From a virus: a DNA stretch of 30,069 nucleotides. Position numbers and translations under genes: made by a program. The stretch is from the IMG/VR virus record IMGVR_UViG_3300020172_006014, positions 1-30,069 of that record; one strand, 5' to 3'. This document shows, in pieces, positions 18,601 to 24,719 of the stretch (positions are counted from its first letter, which is position 1; every line of letters starts with the position of its first letter). The notes beneath the pieces were generated by a model. That model ran no database searches. It was given only the letters and a program-made list of their open reading frames with translations, and had not been told where the DNA came from.

Positions 18601-20522
18601 CTACTGTCAATTCTTACATTTGAACTGCCATTGTTGATGTTGGCAACTGAAGTAATAATTCCAGTTAGAAAGTAGCCGTTACCTTGATAGAAATTAGCAC
18701 TGACATTACCGCTCGTTGTAATATTGCCAGTGGCATCAATTTTTCCTGGTGTAGTTAAGTTACCACCTGAGACATTGGCAGTTGCAACAACTTGTCCTGG
18801 GGTAGTTAAATTGCCACCTGAAATGTTGCCATCAGCAGTTACTTTTCCTGGTGTATTTAGATTACCACCTGAGATATTGGCAGTTGATAAAACATTGCCG
18901 GTAGAAACCACTTGACCAGCTACAATTATATTGCCGCCTGAAATGTTACCAACAGCTAGAACTGTTCCGTCTGTGTTTAAGTTACCACCAGTTATGTTGG
19001 CATTTGCTGTGACTGTGTTTGATGATAAGTTGTCAACGTTTAAATTACCACTGGTAGTAAGATTGCCAGTGACATTGACGTTGCCGGTGATATTGCCTTT
19101 GAATATTGCATCACCAGTTACTTCTAATCTTCCAATGTTGGCAGTTCCGGCTGTGGTTAAATTTCCACCTGTGACATTGGCTGTGGCTGTAAGACTAAAC
19201 ACTTGTAAGTTACCGCCGGCGGTAATATTACCGGTGATGTTGATGTTACCAGAAATATTAGCAATACTGGCATTGCCGGTTACGTTTAGATCAATAGTAC
19301 CTATACGATTGCCTGATGTAATATTGCCTGCACTGAGATTGGCAGTTACTGAAGTATTGCCTGTTAGTTGTGTGGTGCCACTGACAGTGGCATTACCGGT
19401 GACTGCCAAAGTAGCAATATTGGCAATACCTGTGGTCACTAAATTACCACCGGTGATATTACCAGTTGCACTAATCAATCCCGCAGTGGTGATGTTAGCA
19501 CCAGATAAATTTCCAGAAATAACAGCATTGCCGCTGGATTGTATTCTACCAACATCAGCAAGTCCAGCAGTGCTTAAATTGCCTCCACTAACAGTACCAG
19601 TTGCAGAAATTATTCCTGCAGATGTAACATTGCCCCCAGTGACATTGCCAGTTGCAGCAACATTACCAGAACTTGACATGTTACCACCAATGATATTGGC
19701 ACTGGAAGTGATATTTCCTGTGGCTGATATCAAGCCGCTTGAGATTAAGTTCCCACCATTGACGTTGGCGCTTGATGTAAGATTTCCGGTGGCACTGACA
19801 AATCCAGTGGCAGTGATATTCACTGCAGATAAATTACCACTGGCAATGATAGATTGCCCAGATAAATTACCAATAGTCACATTGCCAAAGTTGTTGACTG
19901 TGACTATCTCGTTGGCGATTGTGACATCTATGGCCATCAATAGATTGGCAGCACTGTTGTCAAACCCTATAAATGCTGATCGTTCGCTACTGGTATAATA
20001 CCAAAGTTGTTCGCCACGATCTTTGCCGTCATTGGTAATCAAAGGTGTGTTATTTGCGCCTCGCCCAATTCCTACAATAGGATCTTGTATGTTAAGATTT
20101 GTTACATTGATGTAGTTGACATTGCCTTGGACAGTTAAGTTACCGGTAATGATTGAATCACCAGCCACTGTCAAGAGACTGGTGGCCTTGTTAAATGTCA
20201 ATGCAGTATTACCTGCTACTATTCCGTTGTCGTTGAATAAAATCTGTGTGTTAGATCCTGGTGATCTAATATTTGTTGCATCAATGTTACCAATAAACCA
20301 AGCCGCAGAAACGTTTCCGCTGAAATTTGCTGTAGTCAGTGTAATAGAGTTTGCCCACACTCTATTGCCATTGCTTTGAATGGTAAGGATACTGTTGGCA
20401 ACACCGTTACCTAAATTAGGTTCAGCTTGACTTAGTGATAGGTATTGATAACGATCACTGGTGAGCTGATTTAACGGGACGACTGGAGCACGGCCACTGA
20501 GCAGTTTTGGTCCGTTTGCCAT
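9621..20522 (-). CDS. Giant 3,633-residue GN-repeat tail fibre protein
   Basis: One uninterrupted frame of 10.9 kb. Most of it is built from a 17-residue motif, typically 'SATGNVTGGNLTTAGLV', mixed with a longer 'IANIGTLAVTG.A.VTGN' form and with ~65-residue modules holding 'YFLGNGSQLTG', 'NGTSNVRIDTSGGNI', 'ANVGGVANVFAIT'. The ~60-residue N-terminal anchor starts MANGPKLLSGRAPVVPLNQL. A ~90-residue domain containing 'QDPIVGIGRGANNTPL' and 'DRGEQLWYY' occurs near residues 130-225 and again near 3180-3270. A common phage fibre domain (DQDAATKFYVDTL...RVLVKDEGNAVLNGVY) is near 1515-1680. A 'YVQLVAQNKDNGSAASTDF' domain is near 1800-1920, and a 'FVMDAGPSEGAQIVL' domain near 2910. The end is NITVTIDNGATWTIV. 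Likely a long trimeric beta-structured fibre. TAATATG junctions occur at both ends. Copy number may be affected by assembly. Confidence 0.85.
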   Translation of the reverse strand: MANGPKLLSGRAPVVPLNQLTSDRYQYLSLSQAEPNLGNGVANSILTIQSNGNRVWANSITLTTANFSGNVSAAWFIGNIDATNIRSPGSNTQILFNDNGIVAGNTALTFNKATSLLTVAGDSIITGNLTVQGNVNYINVTNLNIQDPIVGIGRGANNTPLITNDGKDRGEQLWYYTSSERSAFIGFDNSAANLLMAIDVTIANEIVTVNNFGNVTIGNLSGQSIIASGNLSAVNITATGFVSATGNLTSSANVNGGNLISSGLISATGNITSSANIIGGNMSSSGNVAATGNVTGGNVTSAGIISATGTVSGGNLSTAGLADVGRIQSSGNAVISGNLSGANITTAGLISATGNITGGNLVTTGIANIATLAVTGNATVSGTTQLTGNTSVTANLSAGNITSGNRIGTIDLNVTGNASIANISGNINITGNITAGGNLQVFSLTATANVTGGNLTTAGTANIGRLEVTGDAIFKGNITGNVNVTGNLTTSGNLNVDNLSSNTVTANANITGGNLNTDGTVLAVGNISGGNIIVAGQVVSTGNVLSTANISGGNLNTPGKVTADGNISGGNLTTPGQVVATANVSGGNLTTPGKIDATGNITTSGNVSANFYQGNGYFLTGIITSVANINNGSSNVRIDSSGGNILANVGGVANVFAITTVGANVTGNLAATGNVFAQYFLGNVVGNISGNITVGGANTQVLFNDNNLPNATAGFTFDKATNAVTMAGNATSANFTTTGTANIGTLEVTTLANIKSTTAATSTTSGALQTAGGLGVVGNAYIGGLVSVTGNAAVGNLTTTGIGNIGTLAVVGNSTVGGTQTVTGNITGGNLNTAGLVSATGNVIGGNLTTGGLVSATGNVIGGNLTTTGVINSTGNITGGNIISNGIVSTNNVVGSLSNVTVTAGSYVTTFDNTGNVTFPGNTTATSNVIGGNLTTGGQVVATGNVTGGNVGTGGLISASGNITGGNLNTGGLVSATGNVTGGNLITTGIANISTLEVTTLANIKSTTAATSTTSGALKTAGGLGVAGNAYVGGLIAATGNVTGGNLITTGIANIGTLEVTGPAAVTGNITGGNLTTTGIANIGTLAVTGTSSFAGNVTGNLNVTGNIAGGNLLTPGRVVATSNVIGGNLTTAGIANIGTLAVTGNATVIGNTSSGNISSAGNINATANVVGGNITTAGIANIGTLEVTGTASVVGNTSSGNITTAGLINATGNVIGGNLTTGGQVVATSNIISTANVIGGNLTTAGLVSATGNVIGGNLTTAGKANIGTLEVTGAATVTGNVTGGNLITAGLINATGNIIGGNLVTAGIANVTGNIYGNNIIARSNVEVLGNKIDSGTTTSLLFTPGNVSFVSGNIIVDGNYIYGLNGTGALNLFYNGENGSVGVVNNLTVGADGVGNLTVQGLSNLAGNTSVTGTLSVTGNVSGGNITTAGLISATGNVTGGNLITSGQIVATGNINTTANVVAANVVTANINSSGGILITTSGNNNIELNPGGTGNVVLDNNYINSLADPVQDQDAATKFYVDTLVTTGIAYHEPVVAATISNLAVATSGTITYAQPNGVANGVGATITTTGSFNLIDTANIQTVGTRVLVKDEGNAVLNGVYTWANSLAIVRSVDADQYGSNSSESFGINDYFYVQSGNVNAGSAWIVNSPSGTITFGTSNITFAEFSQSQIYTAGNGIDINGGIISAKVDNNTTAFDGTGNIIVKAGANLTTPNIGAATGVSLTTTGNITANNISANNSLSATTINATGNITGGNINSNGLANIAGTVATGNLTVTGFANVSGNLSAIGNMRVGQDLSFTAAYANLQYAGTANSYVQLVAQNKDNGSAASTDFVATADNGTDADTYIDLGINSSGYNQAGFGLQKANDGYLYVAGNTATGGGNLVLSTLENNDIIFSTGGADTGDEQGRFQYGNGFKVTGNIYSTGNVRALNFIGNVVGNIVGNITIPGPNTGVVFNDNGVANSLIGFTYDKFTNQVAAAGNITANGNVSGNYILGNGHFLTGVITSLAIINSGTSNVRIDGANGNILANVNGTANVMAISNTGLVITGNVTSNVGYFIGNGVYLTGVVAATSNSTGVTNINYGTSNVRIDFPDGNISANVGANANVFVVAPFGITVSGTAGISGNITGGNLTTVGKANVGILEVVGNASANYYFGNGSQLTGVLNTYYSNINLGTSNIRIDTQDGPILANVGGVANVFVITNTGANVLGTFDATGNITGGNLTTTGIANVGTLAVTGAATVTGNISGGNISTTGNVTATGNVQGNYILGNGSQLTGISTDTNKIFNGTSNVRIDASGGNISANVGGTANVLIITSTGANINGYIDVTGNAIAGNLTTAGTANVGKLEATTTANVTGNLTAGNISTAGQMSATGNATVGNLSTAGLISATGNISSGNLNTTGLVSASGNITTVTGNVSGSYILGNGYFLTGVITSVANINNGSSNVRIDSSGGNVLANVGGVANVFAITPIGANVTGNLAVTGNVSANYFLGNGSQLTGIVSTTDKIANGSSNVRIDTSGGNIQANVGGVANVFLISTDGANVTGNLTATANITGGNIITTGIANAGTLIVTGVATITGNADVTGNITGGNISTAGRITATSNVTGGNLTTAGIANIGTLAVTGAATVTGNITGGNLTTTGTANIGTLAVTGAATVIGNVTGGNLITAGLISATGNITGGNLITAGSGGNITGANVVSATTFTATGNVTGGNLTTAGIANIGTLAVTGSGNVTGNLGVTGNVSANYFLGNGSQLTGISTNTDIIFNGTSNVRIDTSGGNILANVGGVANVFAITPVGANVTGNLGVSGNVSAGFFLGSANATNLVSGTVPSARLTGTYAIDISGLAATANTVTDAAQPNITSVGTLSSLTVTGNVSGGNLTTGGLVLATGNITGGNLTTAGIIKGKDQFVMDAGPSEGAQIVLAWPGVTGIFGQANGTWNIDVDSGNTFRTFYQNASGQSAVPLSIYSGNSLAQFSSNVSASYYFGNGSQLTGVVAAAGSNIVNGTSNVSIPVANGNVNTSVDGTANVLVVTSTGANVAGTFNATGNVTGGNVTTTGTANIGTLAVTGNSTVLGSENVTGNVTGGNLITTGLVAATGNITATANVIGGNLVTAGIASIGGNITTGANANVGNVNTTGVVSAAGNVIGGNISTTGIANIGTLTVTGDGLISGNLTVNGNTNYINVTNLNVQDPIIGIGRGANNTPLTVNDNKDRGEQLWYYSDSEKSSFIGYDNSAGNLIAAVDATITAEVVTVNSYGNFVVGTLAATTVNATGTINATSNVTGGNITTGGQVVATGNIETGNYYIGNGAFLTGIASVTSVYYQLQVQGNTAGNSAGNATLTASNSVGILYPRAGNGVTMVGNATSGVLTISISGSTNDGTFWSQNNSAGLVSAGIDAPDVDNGLVTDGTLSASYDLGGFEYVANAPFNAIDSDVLPTVPNTYVVGNSALSWKSMYSEGNITSGSGYFIGNGALLSGVLTSGGNLSNGNSNISIVSSGGNITMSVAANSNVAVFANGTTQIKGNITPAANAAYNLGSPTAQWKDLYLSGNTLYLGTISLKSGAGNTLGVFASDGTPGAVAATAGFNYNSPNITTTGNVSNTYNAISGGPITVNNNITVTIDNGATWTIV
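10715..10985 (-). repeat. C-terminal copy of the 'VGIGRG...GEQLWYY' domain
   Basis: Encodes YINVTNLNVQDPIIGIGRG, then NNTPLTVNDNKDRGEQLWYY and SSFIGYDNSAGNLIAAVDA. It closely matches, at both protein and DNA level, the copy at 19850-20125 near the N-terminus of the same protein. Confidence 0.85.
17923..18024 (-). repeat. Near-perfect tandem duplication of a 51-bp unit
   Basis: Two adjacent 51-base units (17923-17973 and 17974-18024) are identical at 49 of 51 positions. Each encodes one 17-residue GN repeat. The likeness suggests a very recent tandem copying event or an active slippage/recombination site within the giant fibre gene. Confidence 0.85.
19850..20125 (-). repeat. N-terminal copy of the 'VGIGRG...GEQLWYY' domain
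   Basis: Encodes YINVTNLNIQDPIVGIGRG, then NNTPLITNDGKDRGEQLWYY and SAFIGFDNSAANLLMAIDV. The plus-strand text ccaaagttgttcgccacgat occurs in both copies, showing recent common origin or gene conversion across about 9 kb. Confidence 0.85.
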
Positions 20523-20523
20523 A

Positions 20524-20856
20524 TTATCCTGCCAAAGATTCTAGTAAGCTCAAAGTCAATTGTCCACAACTTGGATCAGCAGACTTAATCTCAAAATTTT
20601 CACCAAATGTCAAGACTAATCGTCCTGTTAGAACTGTTACAGAATCTCCGGTTGGGCACAAGGCATTTCTCACCAACGCAGTTGAACTTGTAGCGTTTGA
20701 TACATTGGCAGAAATAGTGATGGTGCTGTCAGTGATATTGCTAACCTGAGCCATTAATATCACCGTGGCGTACCCCAACGGCGGTGTGTAGATTGGTGTC
20801 ATTGTGGTGGTCAAGTTCACCCTTACTGTTTTAAATACATTTAATGCGCCTGCCAT
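20524..20856 (-). CDS. Small conserved virion protein of T4-like marine phages
   Basis: 110 residues starting MAGALNVFKTVRVNLTTTMT and continuing with YTPPLGYATVILMAQVSNITDSTITISA, then VLTGRLVLTFGENFEI and the end LTLSLLESLAG. The order 'LNVF.T......T.....YT.P.GY..I.LMAQVSN' resembles small proteins that I recall beside fibre genes of cyanophages. It is predicted to be all-beta and soluble, with two cysteines and no signal peptide. The start has AAGGA eight bases upstream. It lies one base before the giant fibre gene and probably shares its transcript. It may decorate the virion or join a fibre to the baseplate; this is inference. Confidence 0.75.
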   Translation of the reverse strand: MAGALNVFKTVRVNLTTTMTPIYTPPLGYATVILMAQVSNITDSTITISANVSNATSSTALVRNALCPTGDSVTVLTGRLVLTFGENFEIKSADPSCGQLTLSLLESLAG

Positions 20857-20876
20857 AATTTTTCCTTATCTAATAC

Positions 20877-22721
20877 TTATGATGATTCCGATAGGGCCAA
20901 GATGTAGGGTGTCATTTGAGCAAACAAGGCTTTGTAAAAATAAATTCCTTCGATAGTTCCTTGCGCTTGGTTAATTGTAAAACCAGACCCTACTTTAAAA
21001 TTACCTTTTTGATCGGTACTTGTAAATGTTACCACTGCACCGTTGATTGCAATTACTTCATTCTCTTCAATGGGGATTCCACCGTATTGAGGCAATGCAG
21101 TTGCTGGGTTAGTGCCAGCACCAACATATTCAAACGTATGAGCACTGGCTATGATTGAGCTCCGAACAAAAAATTCAATGTTAGTGCTTGGTGCAAGATT
21201 GGCCACATATACTTCTTGAATTAACACAGTTGACGTAGTGGCACTGACAGGTATGATTGTGTCAATAGTATAGTATTCTGGATCACCGGCAATTTTCAAT
21301 ACTGTATTGACATGGGGTACACCATTAGACAAGTTATTGATAGTAAACAATCCGTTGACACTGTACCCCACTGTTTGCCCCGAAGTCTGTAGAGCTCCTA
21401 CACCATCAGCCACCAGTCCATAATTTCCAATACTACAGTCACTGCCGTTGAGAGTACAGAACCCACCTGATTCAACTTTAATACCAACGTCACAGGCAAT
21501 GGTATAAATGTTGACCAATTGGCTATAGGCACTGTTGAGTATGTAAATTCCTCTCCCGCCACGATTAATGATTGTGAAAAATCCCACAATCATTGCTTTG
21601 GTACTAATTGCACTAGTTAAACTACCATCAATTTTAACTGCAGTACCTGTGGTAGTAGCACTGGTTAAATTCTGTATATACGGACTGACAAATACATTCT
21701 GGGCAGGTGTCGCAGGATCGTAGCTGAATCCATTGGCCAAATAATTTCTAATAGTAATGCCCCAAACATAAGTGGCATTGGTCATATAAAAAAGATCCAA
21801 TGCAGGTGTCTGTGGTATCACTGAGACTGTTCTTAAGTCAGTGCCAATTAAACTAACATTTGCCGGAATCGTTATAGGATTATTCTCAGTGTAGCTGCCT
21901 GACGCCACATGAACTGCAGTGCCTGCCGTGGCTGCAGCCATTGCTGCTTTGATAGTCAAAAATGGTGTATTGAATCCACCGTTGTTGGAATCACTGCCGT
22001 TCTTGGCAACATAAAGTTGATTGGTACTGGCTGGTATAGCTCCAATAAAATTACCAGCAACAATGTTACCAGTATTGGTGAATACGTTTGATGCTTTGTT
22101 AAATGTCAGTGCCGATGAACCATTGGCCCTGCCTGAATCATTGAATAATACCTGAGTGTTTGCACCTGGAGCAGGAATATTACCTGTGATATTTCCGGTG
22201 ACATTTAAATTTCCTTGAATATTTGCTGCTGTGGGTGTAACTGTGATAACATTACTGATACCGCGAACATTAAAAACAATGTTTCCGTTGGCCTCCTGAA
22301 TGGAAACTGTGGTATTCCCAAACACAATATTATTTGCTGACTCTGCCACTACCCCAGTCAGTAAACGACCGTTTCCATAATAGTAGTTGGCAGAGACGTT
22401 ACCAATGGTATCAAACCCACCGGTGCCTAGGTATAAAGTATTGAATCGTAGAGTTGGTGTGCCAAGATCGTACACGTCATCTACTCTGGGCATAAACGTG
22501 GCGTTGGTTTGAACTACTCCAATACCTTTGGGTCCTAGTATGATGTTACCATTGATCTGAGACGTAGAAATCGTATTATTTGCAATAGCAATGTTGCTGC
22601 CCACTGGGCCAGCAGAATAGATTTCTGTGAAATTGTCATTGGTTTTGATAAACGCGGTGCGTAACGGATCACCATCGCCATTATCAGGCTGATTTCCAAC
22701 GTTAATAATTTGTTGTGACAT
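20877..22721 (-). CDS. Fibre/tailspike-like protein with beta-helix domain
   Basis: 614 residues. The N-terminus (QIINVGNQPDNGDGDPLRTAF, IKTNDNFTEIY) is a well-known virion-attachment start of T4-like fibre proteins. A GN-repeat stalk with one SNVRID-like module (FGNTTVSIQEANGNI) and a QVLFNDSG module follows, shared with the giant fibre. From about residue 240 comes a parallel beta-helix of the pectate-lyase-like type: LYVAKNGSDSNNGGFNTPF, TIKAAMAAATAGTAVHVASG, then repeated strands with single-residue turns (ITIRNYLANGF, MIVGFFTIINRGG, VNIYTIACDVGIKVESGG). The end is FAQMTPYILALSESS. Beta-helix tailspikes often bind or cut surface polysaccharide, but I cannot identify catalytic acids. The start is the ATG at 22721 with only a weak ribosome binding site (GGGAAG). 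Confidence 0.85.
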   Translation of the reverse strand: MSQQIINVGNQPDNGDGDPLRTAFIKTNDNFTEIYSAGPVGSNIAIANNTISTSQINGNIILGPKGIGVVQTNATFMPRVDDVYDLGTPTLRFNTLYLGTGGFDTIGNVSANYYYGNGRLLTGVVAESANNIVFGNTTVSIQEANGNIVFNVRGISNVITVTPTAANIQGNLNVTGNITGNIPAPGANTQVLFNDSGRANGSSALTFNKASNVFTNTGNIVAGNFIGAIPASTNQLYVAKNGSDSNNGGFNTPFLTIKAAMAAATAGTAVHVASGSYTENNPITIPANVSLIGTDLRTVSVIPQTPALDLFYMTNATYVWGITIRNYLANGFSYDPATPAQNVFVSPYIQNLTSATTTGTAVKIDGSLTSAISTKAMIVGFFTIINRGGRGIYILNSAYSQLVNIYTIACDVGIKVESGGFCTLNGSDCSIGNYGLVADGVGALQTSGQTVGYSVNGLFTINNLSNGVPHVNTVLKIAGDPEYYTIDTIIPVSATTSTVLIQEVYVANLAPSTNIEFFVRSSIIASAHTFEYVGAGTNPATALPQYGGIPIEENEVIAINGAVVTFTSTDQKGNFKVGSGFTINQAQGTIEGIYFYKALFAQMTPYILALSESS

Positions 22722-22738
22722 ATTTTTAGCTTCCCGCT

Positions 22739-22746
22739 ATATTTAG
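22739..22746 (-). promoter_or_regulatory. Possible late-type promoter box inside a small inverted repeat
   Basis: CTAAATAT on the minus strand, 17 bases before the ATG at 22721, lies inside the inverted repeat CGCTA-TATT-TAGCG (22735-22748). It shares TAAATA with the T4 late box and has the same distance to its gene as the box at 5452-5459. Confidence 0.35.
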
Positions 22747-22754
22747 CGAAAAAC

Positions 22755-22790
22755 TTATACTACATTTTGACGTTGGAATGTGGGGTACAC
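22755..22790 (-). pseudogene. Vestigial second C-terminal tail after the protease gene
   Basis: Directly after the protease stop, in another frame, the DNA reads VYPTFQRQNVV then TAA. The true protein ends VYPRPTIQRRNVQF then TAA. The two tails match at V-Y-P, T, Q-R and N-V, so this looks like a duplicated or replaced C-terminal coding end left behind after recombination or a frameshift. It is not expected to be translated unless ribosomes shift frame. Confidence 0.5.
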
Positions 22791-22792
22791 CG

Positions 22793-24718
22793 TTAAAATT
22801 GCACGTTACGGCGTTGTATTGTGGGTCGAGGATACACAGAACCGCTAGCAGGTCTTAGCCACGATCTTGCCTGCGGCCAAGGATTTCCTGTAGGGGGTCG
22901 ATCAGGATAATAGGTTGCTACCTGATTAGGAGCGCCGCGCAGGCTAAGAACAGGATTATTAGGCGGACATTGAATGTTGGAATCAAACATTACCCCGTTG
23001 TTGGCAAAGTTTTTAATGTATGTACGTGCTTCCATCTGTGTGGAGTTTGGGTATTGTTCCATCATGCAGGCTATAAGACCAGCAGTTTGAGGGCTGGCCA
23101 TGCTGGTTCCAGTTAATTTTTGTAGAAAGTAGGCAGCATTCCTAGGGTCTGAAACTCCAGAATTATATGCACTCATAATTTGAGTACCTGGACTGCAGAT
23201 GTCGCAGCCACTGCCCACACTGGATGTGCCATCTACTGCTTCGTTAGTCAAAGTGCCAATGTTTGCGGTGACCATGACTTTTTTCCAAGAATTAGTGTTT
23301 GGAGTACCAGTGGCTGCAAATGCTGGAGTTGACAATCTATATGGATATCTGGTTTGATAGATGGGTACCACATTAAGGAGTACACCAGCTAAAAAATTAT
23401 TTGTATTGTTGTAGTCCGGACTATCACTGTTCATGCCAGCTAGATCCCAGTTATTTCCAGCAGCCGCACACCAGATGATTCCTTCATTAGCGTTCATACT
23501 GTCAACAATTGCCTGATCTGCTGCAGTGTCTTGACCAGTAGAAAAAATCAAAACTATTCCATACAGATCATAATACTCAGGGTATAAGTTAAAACCATTA
23601 TTTAAAAATGTCTGGGCTGCCCATCTTCCGTTGTATGTGGCCTGTATGGCAGTTTGCCCAGCAGGAGCCGATGCAGGATAAGTGGTAGCAATTCCTCGAT
23701 AATTTATATCCCTAACATTCGGGAACGATGCGTTTGATGTTGGGCCAACAAAATAGTTTGATTGAAGCCCAAAACTCATGTTTACCACTGTGGGATTTTT
23801 TCTACCTGTGGCGGGATTTATTCCTTTGACACTGTTGTGCCAGTATCTAATGTAGGCCACAAGCTGTGCCGTTGTTGGTGTAGTTACTCCGTTGGTTTGT
23901 TCACCATAGGGGCTGATATTGTAGATAGTAGAGTCGCTGGCCCATCCCTGAGTATTTCCGGCCATGGTTCCTGCCACATGTATGCCGTGACCGTTGTTGC
24001 CCTCTGTGCCAGCAGAATAGTTGTAAGTTCCGGCTGCTTGCCCAGTGACTTGAGGATTGTACGCCCACCAGTTGATTTGATTTACTCGGCTGCCACCTGT
24101 ACCATCAGCGTTGACAGCGTACTCTGGGTGCCCCGGTAATATGTTCCCATCAAATACCACAACATCAATATTTTTACCACTGCTGGTAGTGACAATCTGA
24201 GCAGCTTGGTTAGCAGTACCGTCGCTGCCCCACCCAGAAATCTGCGCTCGGTTGGCTGCACGTAGTAGTCCCCAATTCTTCATCTCTGAGGTTACAACAC
24301 CACTTTTATCCCAGTTTGCAGAATACTCATATCCAAGCGGCTTAGGTTTAAGTCCTGACACTTCAGGGTGTGCTTCAACTGCCATTACCCTAGGATCTAA
24401 TTCTAGCAGTGCTGCTTCTATCGTTGACAGCAAATATGTTGTGCTGCGAAGAGTTGGCATACGTTCATCACATTCAACTACTCGGTCTGGGGCATAACCA
24501 CGAGTTCCTTGGCTTTCCATTTCATCGTAGAAGTTATTTTGGGTATCAATGTCATGAAGAGTCACTACATATCTAACACGATCTTCAATATCTAATATTG
24601 TCTGTGCCTGGTACCCAAGATATTGTCGAGCATGTGACAACAGTGCAACTGGATCTGGATTCTCTCCTAGCTCCTGTAATACCCTTGCCGATGCATCACT
24701 GTTGATGTTAATAGCCAT
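22793..24718 (-). CDS. Subtilisin-like serine protease (S8), virion-associated
   Basis: 641 residues with a complete S8 triad: Asp190 in DVVVFDGNILPGHPEY, His244 in NGHGIHVAGTMAG, and Ser539 in LTGTSMASPQTAG. The oxyanion-hole Asn is in CAAAGNN (about 422). The usual His after 'ASP' is Gln here, which some S8 enzymes tolerate. Residues ~48-122 look like an inhibitor_I9-type propeptide (RYVVTLHD...IEAALLELDPRVMAVEAHPEV). There is no signal peptide, so the enzyme is not exported by the Sec route and probably acts in the virion or during assembly. Possible roles are fibre maturation or digestion of host surface proteins. The ATG follows the preceding stop by one base; the Shine-Dalgarno is weak. 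It sits between GN-repeat fibre genes in one direction. S8 call firm; substrate unknown. Confidence 0.92.
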   Translation of the reverse strand: MAININSDASARVLQELGENPDPVALLSHARQYLGYQAQTILDIEDRVRYVVTLHDIDTQNNFYDEMESQGTRGYAPDRVVECDERMPTLRSTTYLLSTIEAALLELDPRVMAVEAHPEVSGLKPKPLGYEYSANWDKSGVVTSEMKNWGLLRAANRAQISGWGSDGTANQAAQIVTTSSGKNIDVVVFDGNILPGHPEYAVNADGTGGSRVNQINWWAYNPQVTGQAAGTYNYSAGTEGNNGHGIHVAGTMAGNTQGWASDSTIYNISPYGEQTNGVTTPTTAQLVAYIRYWHNSVKGINPATGRKNPTVVNMSFGLQSNYFVGPTSNASFPNVRDINYRGIATTYPASAPAGQTAIQATYNGRWAAQTFLNNGFNLYPEYYDLYGIVLIFSTGQDTAADQAIVDSMNANEGIIWCAAAGNNWDLAGMNSDSPDYNNTNNFLAGVLLNVVPIYQTRYPYRLSTPAFAATGTPNTNSWKKVMVTANIGTLTNEAVDGTSSVGSGCDICSPGTQIMSAYNSGVSDPRNAAYFLQKLTGTSMASPQTAGLIACMMEQYPNSTQMEARTYIKNFANNGVMFDSNIQCPPNNPVLSLRGAPNQVATYYPDRPPTGNPWPQARSWLRPASGSVYPRPTIQRRNVQF

Positions 24719-24719
24719 G

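Larger units (their letters stand above)
9900..20340 (-). repeat. Degenerate 51-bp (17-residue) repeats and 'SNVRID' modules
   Basis: Inside the giant fibre gene the coding DNA repeats with a 51-base period over long stretches, most densely about 16150-18050 and 18670-19800. Interspersed are about ten copies of a module recognisable by SN(V/I)(R/S)I(D/P/V) followed by a (G/D)GNI..NV step, for example near 10030, 11480, 12190, 12965, 13165, 13630, 13965, 14235, 14455 and 18610. Copies differ by scattered substitutions, so the array is old but some neighbours are almost identical. Confidence 0.8.

Noticed and set aside
10969-19998. Many long plus-strand open frames (up to 355 codons) rich in Val, Pro and Leu opposite the giant fibre gene
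   Set aside because: They are the reverse complement of the GN repeats (GGNLT becomes V-K-L-P-P-type peptides), have no ribosome binding sites and follow the repeat period; they are shadows.
9900-20340. Possible CRISPR array because of regular short repeats
   Set aside because: The repeats are in-frame coding units without unique spacers and vary like protein repeats; no cas gene is present.
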